Shown: positions 23,715 to 36,400 of the stretch, in pieces
How positions within the stretch are numbered: position 1 is the stretch's first letter
Layout: each line of letters opens with the position of its first letter
Assembly (NCBI RefSeq): GCF_964204645.1
Contig: NC_134027.1
Coordinates: 25,780,485-25,844,484, forward strand
Reading direction: 5' to 3'
Origin: Tubulanus polymorphus
Lineage: Eukaryota > Nemertea > Palaeonemertea > Tubulaniformes > Tubulanidae
Length of the DNA: 64,000 nt
Translations under genes and position numbers: made by a program
Notes under the pieces: generated by a model
The model's database searches: none
Seen by the model: only the letters and a program-made list of their open reading frames with translations
Told to the model about the DNA's origin: nothing

Positions 23715-25264
23715 TCAATGGTTTACAGTTTCATTCTGCTGACTGATGAGCGGTTTCGTCGGCGATATTATAGGAGATATTGTATGAGGAGCTTCCATCT
23801 CAAAGTCTGAAACGACTTCACGCCGCCTGTGTTCATTAAAACTCGTCCACCACGGAGGCAACAGAACTATTACGGAACAGACTATAGAAACTGCAGTGAA
23901 ATAAAGCGACCATTTATAATCATCACTGGTAGAATAAATCCAGCCAGCGATCGGGGCTCCGACGATCAGTCCTATACCACAGGCGAAATTAGTATAACAG
24001 AATCCAATCTCTAATCGTTCGTAGCCAACAATTTCACTCGTTATAGCTGGCCATAATATTCCATTAGGTACCGACATAAAACTAGTTACACAACCGAATA
24101 TAAGCATTATCCAGAATTCTTTCGTTAAAGTCATTAGTATTACACATATCGCCATTATCATATAGGATAATAGCATCTGAGAAAATATGTGTATTTTCTC
24201 TATATGAGCAATAACACCTTGGATTACACGGCCTGTGAAATTAGCTATACCGTATCCCATTAAAAAGCGGCTGGCATCTAGTTTACTGACGTTCGTGAGG
24301 TACTGCACCAGAGCCGTCAGATGCACGAACATTACTGACATTGCCATCGAAAATAGAAACCCGTGGATCAGCAATAGTATAAAAGGTACGAATTTCAAAA
24401 TCGAAAGTTCTAAGACGTTCTTTTTGGTTTTTGGCTGTTCGTGGTGTTTTAGTTTAGGAACCAGGCGAATCATTACTCCGCATACAGTCAGATTAAGAGA
24501 AATACCAGCTAGAATCAACACGCTACCGCGCCAACCGTATGATACAAAGGTAGATTCAATTAAAAGCGGCATAACAATCGTTCCTAATCCTATTCCGGAA
24601 ATTGCAAATCCCTGCGCTAATGCCTGTTTTTCAGGAAAAAACGTAGGTGCCATGACAACTAACGGCGAGAATGCGATACCATAACCAAATCCTGAAAAAT
24701 ATATATAGGTTCAGCATTGACCGATTCTTGATCTAAATGAACTTCAAATGACCATCCATCCCTTACCTGTGATTATACCGAATGTAACTATTAAAACATA
24801 GATATTGTTTGCAAATACGGCTGACAACATCCCGGTTAACGAAACAAGTCCGGCAATTATGAATACCCAGCTATAGCCAATATAACTGACTAGGACACCA
24901 GCTAATGGACCTGCAAAGTGAACGAATCAATAGTAATATACGGTACATATGTTTAAGTAGACTAATTTGTTTTTTAGATAATACGTTCTATAAATAAATA
25001 TTGTATATAGTTTAATAAAACATAATTAAACATACCCAGCAAAGCTGATAAACCGATATTTAACGATGCTACAGTACTCGTTAACGAATAACTCTCACCA
25101 AACGACTCAATCCATTCGACGTAATAAATACTCGTAGAGTATGAGATTCCAGCTGTTATGAATCCTGCAGTAAACGCTGATATAACGACAATCCAGCGTG
25201 TATCTGGCATCGGACAGGTTTTTTTTCTGGCCAAACTCGACACATTCCATGTCGTTTTAGCCAT
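23715..25264 (-). CDS. SLC16-like MFS transporter, copy B
   Basis: Exons 25036-25264, 24767-24910 and 23715-24691 give 449 residues. The same fold and signatures as copy A: RWIVVISAFTAGF at TM1, GPLAGVLVSYIGYSW, GIAFSPLVVMAPTFFPEKQ and FWIMLIFGCVTSFMSVPNGI. The cytoplasmic tail differs in each copy, here ending ISQQNETVNH as in copy C. Exon 1 starts at MAKTTWNVSS. Intron 2 is 75 nt but has a stop in frame. Introns 1 of B and C share their sequence (TTAGATAATACGTTCTATAA), so B and C are the most recent pair. Confidence 0.88.
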
Positions 25265-26508
25265 CGCAGTTTCAATATGCGTTCAATATCCACGATTTTC
25301 ACATGTAGTGAAGTCCACGTGGAATTAAAATCAATTTGAAATCCTCAAACTTGTTTTTGTGAGTTTCATGTATTAACATTGAAATGTGACAGTGACGTCA
25401 CACAGAGCCCGTTCGCCTTGCGATTGTTTTCGTACGTATTTCTTGCCCTGTTCACCCGGAGCCAAATCAGTAAACGGAAAGGCATTTGCCTAACGCTCTC
25501 GACGCAGGGAAACATTGCGCTTAATAGTACATGTATAACTCCCGCTACAAAGTTTAAAGTTCAACGGTTATTTCATGGACTTTTGATAAAATCGAATTAA
25601 CCTTCAAATTACTATTCGTCTCCACGTTTTCTGTATTTCCATTTGTAAGTGGACTGGTTACTACTTTCCCTTCAATACTGACATCCAGCAAAACACCATC
25701 CACAAGCAGTTTCTTAGCGACTTTCGATTTATGCTAAATATTGCAAAGACAAGGTGGCACAGTACACAGCTACTCAGCTTTGTTAACTGCGTCATTTCAA
25801 ATCACTGCTAAAATCAACCTCGTTACATAAACAGCAATGGGCAACGGTACCGCTACTGTGGCATGCGAGGACTCCGCGACGATCCATCAGGTGTCGCTAG
25901 TGGTAACTGGGTTAAATCGCTTCGATTTCTTTACATTTCAATCAAATTCGAATCAACTTTTCCACCAATTATCTAATCAATGTTCTCTGTGAAATCTACA
26001 CTGAGTGGGACAGTCAGTCTTATCTCTATTCCAAGTATTGCTTGATGTTATTTGGATTAGGAAGCAGCTTATGGAAGCTTAGGTCTATCTAGACAGGGCT
26101 TGATCGTGTCGTGGCTGAGTCTAGCGATGCCATCAGGTAGGAATCCCTGCCGAGGGAGGATGGTTCTGCAGGTAACACTTCGAATACCGCTCCTTTGTGA
26201 CCCAAGAGAATTAATCGAGGGGAAACAAGAAGCAAGATGAACAAAATACCAAAGTTTTAGATGTAACGTTATTGCAAAATCTATTTCAGAACACAATGAA
26301 AAACAACAACAACAACAACAACAACGAGATGTGACCTTACATATTAAAACATTTTAAATCAAAATATACATTTCAATGTTTCCATGAGTTTGTGTAATTT
26401 ATTAAACTTTTAGACTGAATATTAAATATCATCTAAAGGAAACACTTCAGACTCGTTTATCTTTCTTATCGAAGGATTCCATCATTACCGTAACGACAGA
26501 ATGATTCA
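25265..26508. other. Spacer between transporters B and C
   Basis: Upstream DNA of B (25265-25900) is similar to 21891-22150 and 28064-28700, and carries fragments of a TIR repeat (CTAACGCTCTCGACGCAGGG). 26060-26490 is the recurring downstream flank of C, with an (AAC)n tract at 26305-26325 and a retroelement-tail fragment. No coding sequence recognised. Confidence 0.7.
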
Positions 26509-28063
26509 TCAATGGTTTACAGTTTCATTCTGCTGACTGATGAGCGGTTTCGTGACGAGCGTTTCTAACTGACCAGATGATGTAGGATACACCGCATCAG
26601 GAGCTTCCTCCTTAAGCTCCGAAACGACTTCACGCCGCCTGTGTTCATTTAAACTCGTCCACCACGGAGGCAACAAAACTATTACGGAACAGACTATAGA
26701 AACTGCAGTGAAATAAAGCGACAATCTATAATCACCACTGGTAGAATAAATCCAGCCAGCGATCGGGGCTCCGACGATCAGTCCTATACCACAAGCGAAA
26801 TTAGTATAACAGAATCCAATTTCTAATCGCTCGTAGCCAACAATTTCACTCGTTATAGCTGGCCATAATACTCCATAAGGTACCGACATAAAACTAGTTA
26901 CACAACCGAATATAAGCATTATCCAGAATTCTTTCGTTAAAGTCATTAGTATTACACATATCGCCATTATCATATAGGATAATAGCATCTGAGAAAATAT
27001 GTGTACTCTCTTCATATGAGCGATCACACCTTGGATAATACGGCCTGTAAAATTAGCAATACCGTATCCCATTAAAAAGCGGCTGGCATCTAGTTTACTG
27101 ACGTTTGTTTGGTACTGCACCAGAGCCGTCAGATGCACGAACATTACTGACATTGCCATCGAAAATAGAACTCCGTTGATTAGCAATAGTATGAAAGGAA
27201 CAAATTTCAACATCGAAAGTTTTAAGACGTTCTTTTTGGTTTTTGGTTGTTCGTGGTGTTTTAGTTTAGGAACCAGGCGAATCATTACTCCGCATACAGT
27301 CAGATTAAGAGAAATACCAGCTAGAATCAACACGCTACCGCGCCAACCGTATGATACAATGGTTGATTCAATTATAAGCGGCATTACAATCGTTCCTAAT
27401 CCTATTCCGGATATCGCAAATCCTTGCGCTAATGACTGTTTTTCAGGAAAAAACGTAGGTGCCATGACAATTAACGGTGAGAATGCGATACCATAACCAA
27501 ATCCTGAAAAATATATATAGGTAGGTTCAGCATTGACCGATTCTTGATCTAAATGAACTTCAAATGACCATCCCTTACCTGTTATTATACCGAATGTAAC
27601 CATTAAAACGTAGATATTGTTAGCAAATACGGCTGACAACATCCCGGTAAACGAAACAAGTCCGGCAATTATGAATACCCAGCTATAGCCGAGATAACTG
27701 ACTAGGACACCAGCTAATGGACCTGCAAAGTGAACGAATCAATAGTAATATACGGTACATATGTTTAAGTAGACTAATTTGTTTTTCAGATAATACGTTC
27801 TATAAATAAATATTGTATATAGTTTAATAAAACATACCGAGCAAAGCTGATAAACCGATATTTAACGATGCTACAATACTCGTTAACGAATAACTCTCAC
27901 CAAACGACTCAATCCATTCGACATAATAAATACTCGTAGAGTATGAGATTCCACATGTAACGAATCCTGCAATAAACGCTGATATGACGACAATCCAACG
28001 TGTCTCTGGCATCGGACAGGTTTTACTGGTCGAACCAGACACATCGCAAGTTTCTTTAGCCAT
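26509..28063 (-). CDS. SLC16-like MFS transporter, copy C
   Basis: Exons 27838-28063, 27579-27722 and 26509-27503 give 454 residues. Start at MAKETCDVSG. Motifs as in copies A and B, including PETRWIVVISAFIAGF and PTFFPEKQSLAQGFAISGIG. The 75-nt intron 2 (27504-27578) keeps GT-AG ends but has no in-frame stop, so exon 2, intron and exon 3 form one open frame. The tail (LETLVTKPLISQQNETVNH) is longer than in A. Located 927 bp from the stop codon of the large receptor gene, on the same strand and downstream of it. Confidence 0.88.
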
Positions 28064-28990
28064 TTTCAGCGATTTCCACTAAAAACGGAGACCAGGTAAA
28101 AAATGAATAGATTGAACTATTTCACGTCAGTGTCATTTATTTTCATTGAAATGTGACATTCTATGGTTGTACACGATTTTTGCGACGGAACACTGATCAC
28201 ATTCATCTGGGTCGATTTTTGGCGAGTTCCAGACGAGTTAACCTGGGGTTAAATTAGTTTTAAGGCTTATGTCTAATGCCTTCAACGTCTAACGCACACG
28301 ACGCAGCAAACGTGTCGTTTAATAGTGTCATTCTAAGTATACATACTGTTGTTTCTCTATAAACTTCACTCATTTTCCTAATGAAGCTACTATGCGCTAG
28401 TGGCGAAGGCTCGTAATTCAAATGAATTTAGCTTCAGTTTCTATTTGTCCTAATGTTTTATTAATTTCCATTTGTGAGTGGACAGATAACTACTTTCCCT
28501 TCAATACGGACATCCAATCCATCATCCGTCCACAACGCCCAAACAATTTCTTTTCGACTCAGAATTTATTATATATATATAATGCCAAGATAAGATAAAG
28601 TGATACAATTCCACAGTAACCCAGATTTGTTAACCGTGTCATTTCAAAACACAACGGAAATCAATCTTGTAACATAGACAGCAAGGGGTAACAGCACCGC
28701 TACCGTGACAGGCGTAGATTCCACGACGATCCGCCAGGTGTCGCAAGTGTGGTCACTAGGTTACATCGATTTACATTTCAATCAAATTCGAATAAACTTT
28801 TCAAGTTATTGAAAATATCAATCTTGTACATTGCGTGGGAGAGTCAGTCTTACATCTTTTGGTTAACTTTCTAATGATATTCATATTTGTAAGCCTAGAG
28901 ATCCAATTCAAAAAATGACCTGATTTCCAGTGTAACCCACTGTATTCTTGCGCCATCTGGTGAGTGCTCGTTACCCCATTGCATGTATCT
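28064..28990. other. Spacer between the large receptor gene and transporter C
   Basis: No gene. Contains transporter upstream DNA similar to that of copies A and B (GTCCACAAC ... TTTCTTTTCGACT) and TIR-repeat fragments (CTAACGCACACGACGCAGC at 28290). The transporter C promoter and the receptor 3' UTR must both lie here. Confidence 0.6.
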
Positions 28991-30406
28991 TCAATATTTG
29001 GGTGGTTTATAATTTCGCAAAAGTTTCTTCGATATTGCCGACAATTCTTGCATGTTTTCGCAAAACATTAACTCTCCGTCGCTAGGGGGTGCTGGTGTTG
29101 TCGGTGTACTCAAGTACGCGCCCGCGATACCCTGTAAAAGGAATAGATTAAATTGCCGTGAATGATAGTGACGGTATCTATCTTTTCTATGAAATAAACT
29201 AACTTGAAAACAAGGGTAGATATGGGGGCAGACTTTGACAGGCTATTGAGGAATATTAAAGAGAATGTAAGCTGAATCCTGTGCTTTCGTCTTATGAGTT
29301 GCGGTTGGAAGAAGTGTCCTGAAAAAATTGCAATCGTATTTTCAAAAGGGCTCAGGAAAATTGCGACGGGAATACGTGCTGGCTTCGTCCCTGAAAAAAT
29401 GACTACTGTCATAAGAGCAGCATAAGTCGATTGTGACTGGTGGGAAAGACTGGCTCTGGAAAAAAATTGAAAATGTGCGATCGGTTGCCAATAGTGTCGC
29501 TGGCAGTCAATAGGGTGCGTTGAGATGCGATCGTCGCTGACGGCCGTAGAGGTGTCACAAGCGTCGCAAGGCCTACCTGAACCCGGTTTTAACTAGTTTT
29601 GGCTAGTTCCTGGTTGCATCGAGACTAAAAGCTCACCTTGTCAGTAATTTGAAGCATTATATGGCTTATTTCAATCGGTTGGATGATAATTCCAGAGCCA
29701 TGCAACTGTTTCATCACTTCGGCGACGTCTTTCACAATAGCCAACATCTCGCGTGGATTCAGAGATCCGTGAACTTTCAGATACGACGACAGACTCTGCA
29801 TCTGCAGCTCCGTGGATGTATCGTAGAATAGTCGAGGACACGCGACAACGCGGGCACCTGCTGACGCAGCCCCATCTGAATGAATTACAGTGAAAGTTCT
29901 CTATAATGCCAGTTAATTGGATGGCAAAAATATGGCGTTAGAACGAAATAGGCGTTTTAAATAATGGTACTTTCATTGAATATGAGTTTCTAGATTTTGT
30001 TCTCTGAGAAATGTCGTTACGCTAACAGTGGCTTCATAAAGTGACATTTTATCGGCTCATTGCCTCTCTCTCCACCCAGCAGAGTAAATGGGTACCTGGC
30101 CTGATAGATGACTGCAGAAGCGCTTAGTAGTAGCTCGGGTGTAACTTCTCCCTCGGGAGAGATGACTGATACACGGAATAGAGTTATAGGCTGGGGGTAA
30201 TGATACCGAATTGGGAGCGCACTCTGGTGAGGATACCTGCACTATATGAATGTCAATTATCATAAAGGTTGTTGTCATAAACGAGGAATAATGAATGACC
30301 GCGAAGCCCGATTCGACTGTTCACTTATAGAGATTACGTACTTTCTTGGGCAATGTTTGTAGTCTTGGTCGCGCTGATCGCTGTAGAAGCTGTCGTACTG
30401 GATTTC
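28991..30406 (-). other. Receptor exons: cytoplasmic tail with pseudokinase-like C-lobe
   Basis: Exons 30342-30406, 29637-29875 and 28991-29131, in frame from TM7 (phases 2, 1, 0). The first is Ser/Thr-rich ([15 protein letters not shown]). The second reads [38 protein letters not shown] and [10 protein letters not shown], which lines up with kinase helices D-E, the catalytic loop and the DFG strand. The catalytic loop HRDLKxxN is missing and DFG reads DKG. The third ([31 protein letters not shown]) ends at the TGA 28991-28993. No glycine loop or VAIK lysine is seen, so activity is not expected. Kinase homology is my pattern match. Confidence 0.62.
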
Positions 30407-33400
30407 CTTAAAAACAATAAAAAATGTTTGTATTCGTAGTTATTAGAAATAGTAAGTAAATAATAAGGGTCGTAGCCGCGGTTCACAGGGTTCACGTGAA
30501 AGATTTAGCAGTTTTAGAAGTTTTAGTCAATCAAGGCTTCAAAAATATTCTTAAAACAATCAACTTTGGCACTCCAACGACAGATGACAGTTCTACTAAT
30601 TCGAAAAATGAACCCCCCTCAGAAAAGCCTCCTGACTACGCCCCTGTTATACGCTTAGGCTAAACAAAAATGATACCTTGTTTCTCCGCAGCGGCCGGGT
30701 CATTTTTGTAAAATATGATAAAATTCATAAATAGTTCATTTCCATAGCGGCCGGGTCTGTTATGGTAAAATTGATCACGATTTAAAAAAAGTAATGTATA
30801 GGGTAGATAGGCGGCCGGCCGGGTCAACATTTAAGCTCAGCAGAGCGGAGAAACAAGGCATCAATTTTTTTTGGCCTTACTTTTTCTTTTTTCGTAGATT
30901 CGTAGCGTAAGACAATGTGTACAATATGGGATTGGTAGCACTGTTTACTGGTAGAACAAACACGGCAATCCAAGCATAAACGTCACCTGGTATCGTCACC
31001 CGACCGGTCGATCCAAGAATACCTTCAATACAGTAAATCAATAAGCCATGATAAACCAGTAACCTTAATTAAACACATTGAGTTGAGCTGTTACGATGAT
31101 CTCCCACGATACAAACGAAAAATGAGTCCAAAGTGTCCTTGAAGTAATAGTTTATTTCGACATTTTGGCTCGAATCCTAAATGTTTCCTTGAGTTAATGT
31201 TTTATTTGACTTATCGACCATATCATGATTATAGTCATTCTCAAGAATACTAATGACGTCTATTAGGATATAGTCGAAACGATGGAATAAACTACTAGGT
31301 CAAGGAAGCTTATCGGATTCATTTTTGATTTACATTGTAGGATTGATAAACCTTGGCTGGGATTTAACCTACCTAGTAGAATAATCGGTGCCCAACAACA
31401 GAAGTTGGTAAACAAGATCAGAGTCATCTTTCTAGCTAGCGCCACCTGGGTGGCGTTGCCTCCCTTGTTACCAGCACTGGATACGGTCTCGTTGATGTCG
31501 TGATACATCCACAGATAAGAGGCCGCGATCATCGAGAACCCGACACATGTGAGAATCAAAAACAAGAATACCGAATACATCCAACCGTCAGGCCGTTTAC
31601 TGGTTATAGGCAAAGCGAGGCAGACGCCGGATTGGGCGTAGAATCCATCACCGAAATAGGGGATGCCCATTAACGGCATTCCTGCAAGAACTATCGCTAA
31701 ACCCCAGACACAAGCAACGATTATATACACGGAATTAGTCTTCAGATGGTGCCGACTAAACGGGAATATGATATGACTAGATCGGTCAAATGCTATAGTA
31801 ACCAGAATCATCATAGAAACTTCAGTCGCTAAAGTTGACAGGAAACCGGCCGTTTTACAAGCAGCGCTGTATTTCCAACTATCGGCGTGAATGATGTAAA
31901 CTCCTCGGTAGTGAACGTCAGCGCTTGCTACTGTGATCAGATAGATACCCATACAAAAGTCAGAAACTGCCAGGTTCGTGATGAGGAAATCGTGTACTTT
32001 CTTGTACGCTTTGTCAACCAGTCGCCAGACGACGACGAGGCCGTTACCTAACAGAGATACGGATCCTAAAACCCAGAGGCAGATACGCAGAATTTGGTTT
32101 TTCATTAGATCCGTACACGACGAGAACTCATCGGCTGCAGGTAGACAGGCGTCCGGGGGTAACCAATCGGCCAGACAACAAAACTTAAAATCATCGCTAT
32201 AAAGACGTTTCAGACTTCCGCCGACACTCGGGTCAAGGCCGCTGAATAGATCGGTAACTATATGTATGATTCGATTTCCACGAATATCAATCGTTTGAAG
32301 CGTTGATAAACTCGTAAATATCCTACCGACGATTGTTTTGATATTGCTGGACGATAGATTTAGTAATTTCAAAGTTTCTAAACCGTCGAATACATTTTCG
32401 GATAGAGTTGTTACCGGCATATCTAGTAGGGTAACCTCGGGTAAGGATCTCAATCCCACGAAAGAACCCGGAGATATCGACTGGATCGGGTTCCCGGAGA
32501 GGTGAAGATTCAATAGATTTCCGAGACCGTGGAATGAACCATTTTGTAGGAATGATATCAGATTCTGCGATAGATCTAAGGTCCTCAGGTTTACCTGGGA
32601 CAGAAAAGCCGATGATGACAGATCTTCGATTAGATTATGAGTCAAGTTGAGACTCACGAGAAAGTGAAAACGGTTCAGAGTAGAATTTAGAAATGTCAAA
32701 CGGTTGTGACTGAAGACAAGTTGCCTCGACTGTGACGAAATGTTGGCCGGAATTTGAAAGTAATCGTTGTTTCCGCAGAAATAACTCAATCCAAAACAAA
32801 CGCATCCAATCGGGCAAAATGAATGACAGAAAAATTCGTCATCTCCCTCAGAGCAATCTCGGCGTCCGTTGCAACGATCTCCGATGGTTACACAGTTTTC
32901 ACCAGTGTTGCATTTGTAGTAGTTCGGGCACACAAATTCTCCTAAAATAACAAAATGAAAAGAAACTGAACGATTTTATTGTAAAGATCTGTTTTCCGAA
33001 GGGCGGCATAGATATCAATTTACCACATTTCTGTTCGTCCTGGCCGTACGGACAGTCTAACATACGATCACAAACCATTCTTACCGGGATACAGTAGGAA
33101 TTAGGACACTTGTAGTAACCGGGCGGGCAGCTGAAATTTCCTAAAAGCAACAAATATTGATAAAACGACGGTGAAATTACGCCTGACAAAAATACATAGT
33201 GTAACGAAATTTGGATTGGTATTTTGATGACCTTAACAGATCAAAGAAGATGATGATCATCTGTATTAGGTTCACTAGGCACTAGAGAATAGAAACTTAC
33301 TGCAGTTTATCAAATGATTAGCATCACGACAGCCTAGCATATATCCCGACGAATCTTTGTCGTAAATACACCTTACTTTGTCATCCACTGTAATACCGGT

Positions 33401-36400
33401 TTTACACTTGATGTTATCACCATCAACGCTTGTATTCGAGGGAAGCGCTAAACAGTTCAACTCATCTTCACCAGCGAGACCTGAATAGAAAAAAGTAAAT
33501 TGGAACAATACTTCGTATACTGTGTAGACGTTGTTAACGGTATGAGAACTGGGAAATTGACTTGTTTACCTTGGCAATCTTTTATTCCGTCGCAACGTGT
33601 CCTGATTGGCAAACAAGTTCCATCAAAGCATTGGAAACCAATTGTAGGACGACATTGAACTACAAGAGAATATATATAGTTACAGTTTGGAGATCACATC
33701 GCATGGAATTAATCTCTCAATTTGGGCCCAGTTGCTCAGTCGTGACTTATGTCCAAAACGGATCAGGTTTCAAGACTTATCTTAAGTTGTTACATTGGCT
33801 AAAGAACTAAGAAGGTCTTTGGTCTTAAAGCCGTCACTATGCAACTGGCTCCAGATGTTAAAAGCTGTACATACTACACGCCCTTTCATCGGAGCCATCC
33901 GCACAATCTCGCCGTAGATCGCATCTCTTTTCTATCGGTATGCATTGCTTGTTCTCACACTGAAATTCCGATATTACGTCACAATTCTGATTAACTGAAA
34001 CATAAAAAAAAGAAAGAATGTTTAATCATTTTCTCAGGGGAATTCATAAATCAACGCAAACACCAATGATTGTAACATACCACACCAACTTTCATCTGAA
34101 TTATCAGAACAATGATTGATGAAATCACAAACAAACGACATTGGAATGCATCGTCCATTGTTACATTTAAATGTCTCTACAGGACAATGAGATTCTGAAA
34201 TAAGATATATTAGAACAATTTGTGTATATGGAATATTATTACAACATGCTTCAAACTTTTGTTTAATCATGTTTCTAACATGATTAATAAAATGCCTGAT
34301 CCTGAATGGTGCAATGCTACCTCAAGGGTGGATACACGGGGAAAAGCAATATACCTGGCCCTTTTAGCACTTCTGAGATGCCCAAAAAATGAAGGCAAAC
34401 ACTTTTGGAAAATCTTCACATGATCCATGATCAGGATCTTTTTTAGAGCGCATAGAAAATGGCTCGGAAGACGCTAAAATTTCAAATTGTCCTGAGGAGG
34501 ACTACAGACCTTGACCTAACTTTTTGAGCTGAAGATATTCCTTTTCATCTAGCAGTGAACAACATACCTGTACAGTTGAACTCATCACTACCATCAGGAC
34601 ACTGTTTATAACCATCACATTGATAAACTTTCAGAATACATTCTTTCGATGTTTTGCACTGAAATAGTTGTCCGTCGATTCCTGCACATTCGGTATTGTT
34701 AAGCACCGGTAGTTGGGAAGGTACTTTTACCTCTGCTGAAAACAACAGTAATCATCGATAACATTCACTACCGAAGCCACAATATGTTCATATTGATAGT
34801 TAATGATTGATACCTTGTTGTGGTCGGAATTCGCAAATGAATTGATGAGCACGTTTTTGCGCACATGGAATATCATGCCAATTCTGTGTAGATTGAATTC
34901 CAGCGATGATAATAGCCGTACAGTCCTCGGCGTCACCTCCATCAGGCTGGACTGGTGACTTCATAGACCTTCAAAGTAGTTATAGAGGAGCCGTGTTAAC
35001 CTGGTGTCAAATTAGTGAACGAGAGGACAAGGAGTACTGTACAGGTTAACTTGATTTTATCAAAATAGCCACTATGCACCTGTATCGAAAGCGCGTATTT
35101 TTGATAAAACAAAGTTAACCTACAAAGAACTATCAGTCATTGATTTAACTGATTCAACTTTTAAAGTGATAGCAGGGCCGAATTAAGGGAATTGGGCTAA
35201 TCTTGGAGTTTGGACGCCTGCCTTCACGCTGAAGTTGCCATGTTCGCCAAGACAAAGCCAATTAAAACCTGCAAAGTTCACACTCATCCACTAGGAATTT
35301 GCATCTTTTAGGATGTATTCCTTCAGAAATATGTTAACACCGAGGTTGGGACCCTGCTAGTGGCAGTTGACATATAGGTTGCTGTATCCGAGAAATGCCT
35401 TTTCTTATCTTCTTGACCCCAGCCTTACAATTTTCCGAGATCCACCCCTGCAGAGGAATGATAAAAGTTGTATTCGTTGTGGCGACATCGAGAACTTACC
35501 AGTCAGAATAACTCATCGGTTCACCATTGCTCCACCTCCACGATCTTTCAAGGTTTCTATTACTTAAACCTATGAACACTTCGTTACGTTTAGGAGCCCA
35601 TCTGTACAGTAGCAAATAATGCAAAACGATCATCTCTTCTTCGGTGTTTATCGCCACCAGGTTATAGTAACCTTTACCGTAATCTGTACACATCGATTCA
35701 GCGTCAAACCAATCTAAAGTGTCATTGACGGCGAAGAATCCGTAACAACTCTTCTTATAGTAGACCCAACCGTCTAAACATCCAAACGCTAGCCAAAATA
35801 AAACAATATAAAATAGTCAGTCGATTGGAACACTGTTATCCATGTCAAGAAAAAGTTCAACGACATTTCATGAGATCAAATTTGAAAGATTTAGCAAAAT
35901 GAAACGACAACTTTTCGGCTGTTGACTAAACAGCAATCATCAGGTGAAAATGACTCATAGCGAATTAGCACAATCTGTTCCCGCTAATGTTTGTTTTTTT
36001 CTAGCTTCTGTTAGGATTCTGTCTTTCTTCAAAATATCATCGCTTAAAATTGTGGGACTTTCCTTTACTCATTTAAGGATTAGAATTTCAATCTGAAGAA
36101 GATGTTTGTACTATTTTTCTCGAAGTAGACAATGTACGAACCTTTCCCGGGTTGGATCTGACTGATGTTCAAAGGCGGATCATATTTCTGCGTTTCGTAT
36201 TTGATTTTGAATCCTTTTCCTTCCTTTAGGAGATCAGATCTGAATAGAATATCGATCGACTGAAAACCGGACCAAATCACTGGCGGCGGCCTGATATCGT
36301 TGCAGTATTTAGACACTGTAAAGTCGTCGCCGTACGGGTTGAAATCGTATATTTCCAACGAATCTCCGATGCATATTGAAGTATCGCCGGTTATGTTGAA

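Noticed and set aside
29637-29875. Apparent frameshift in the kinase-like tail
   Set aside because: A careful second reading of the complement (ATTATCATCC) shows the frame is continuous to the stop at 28991.
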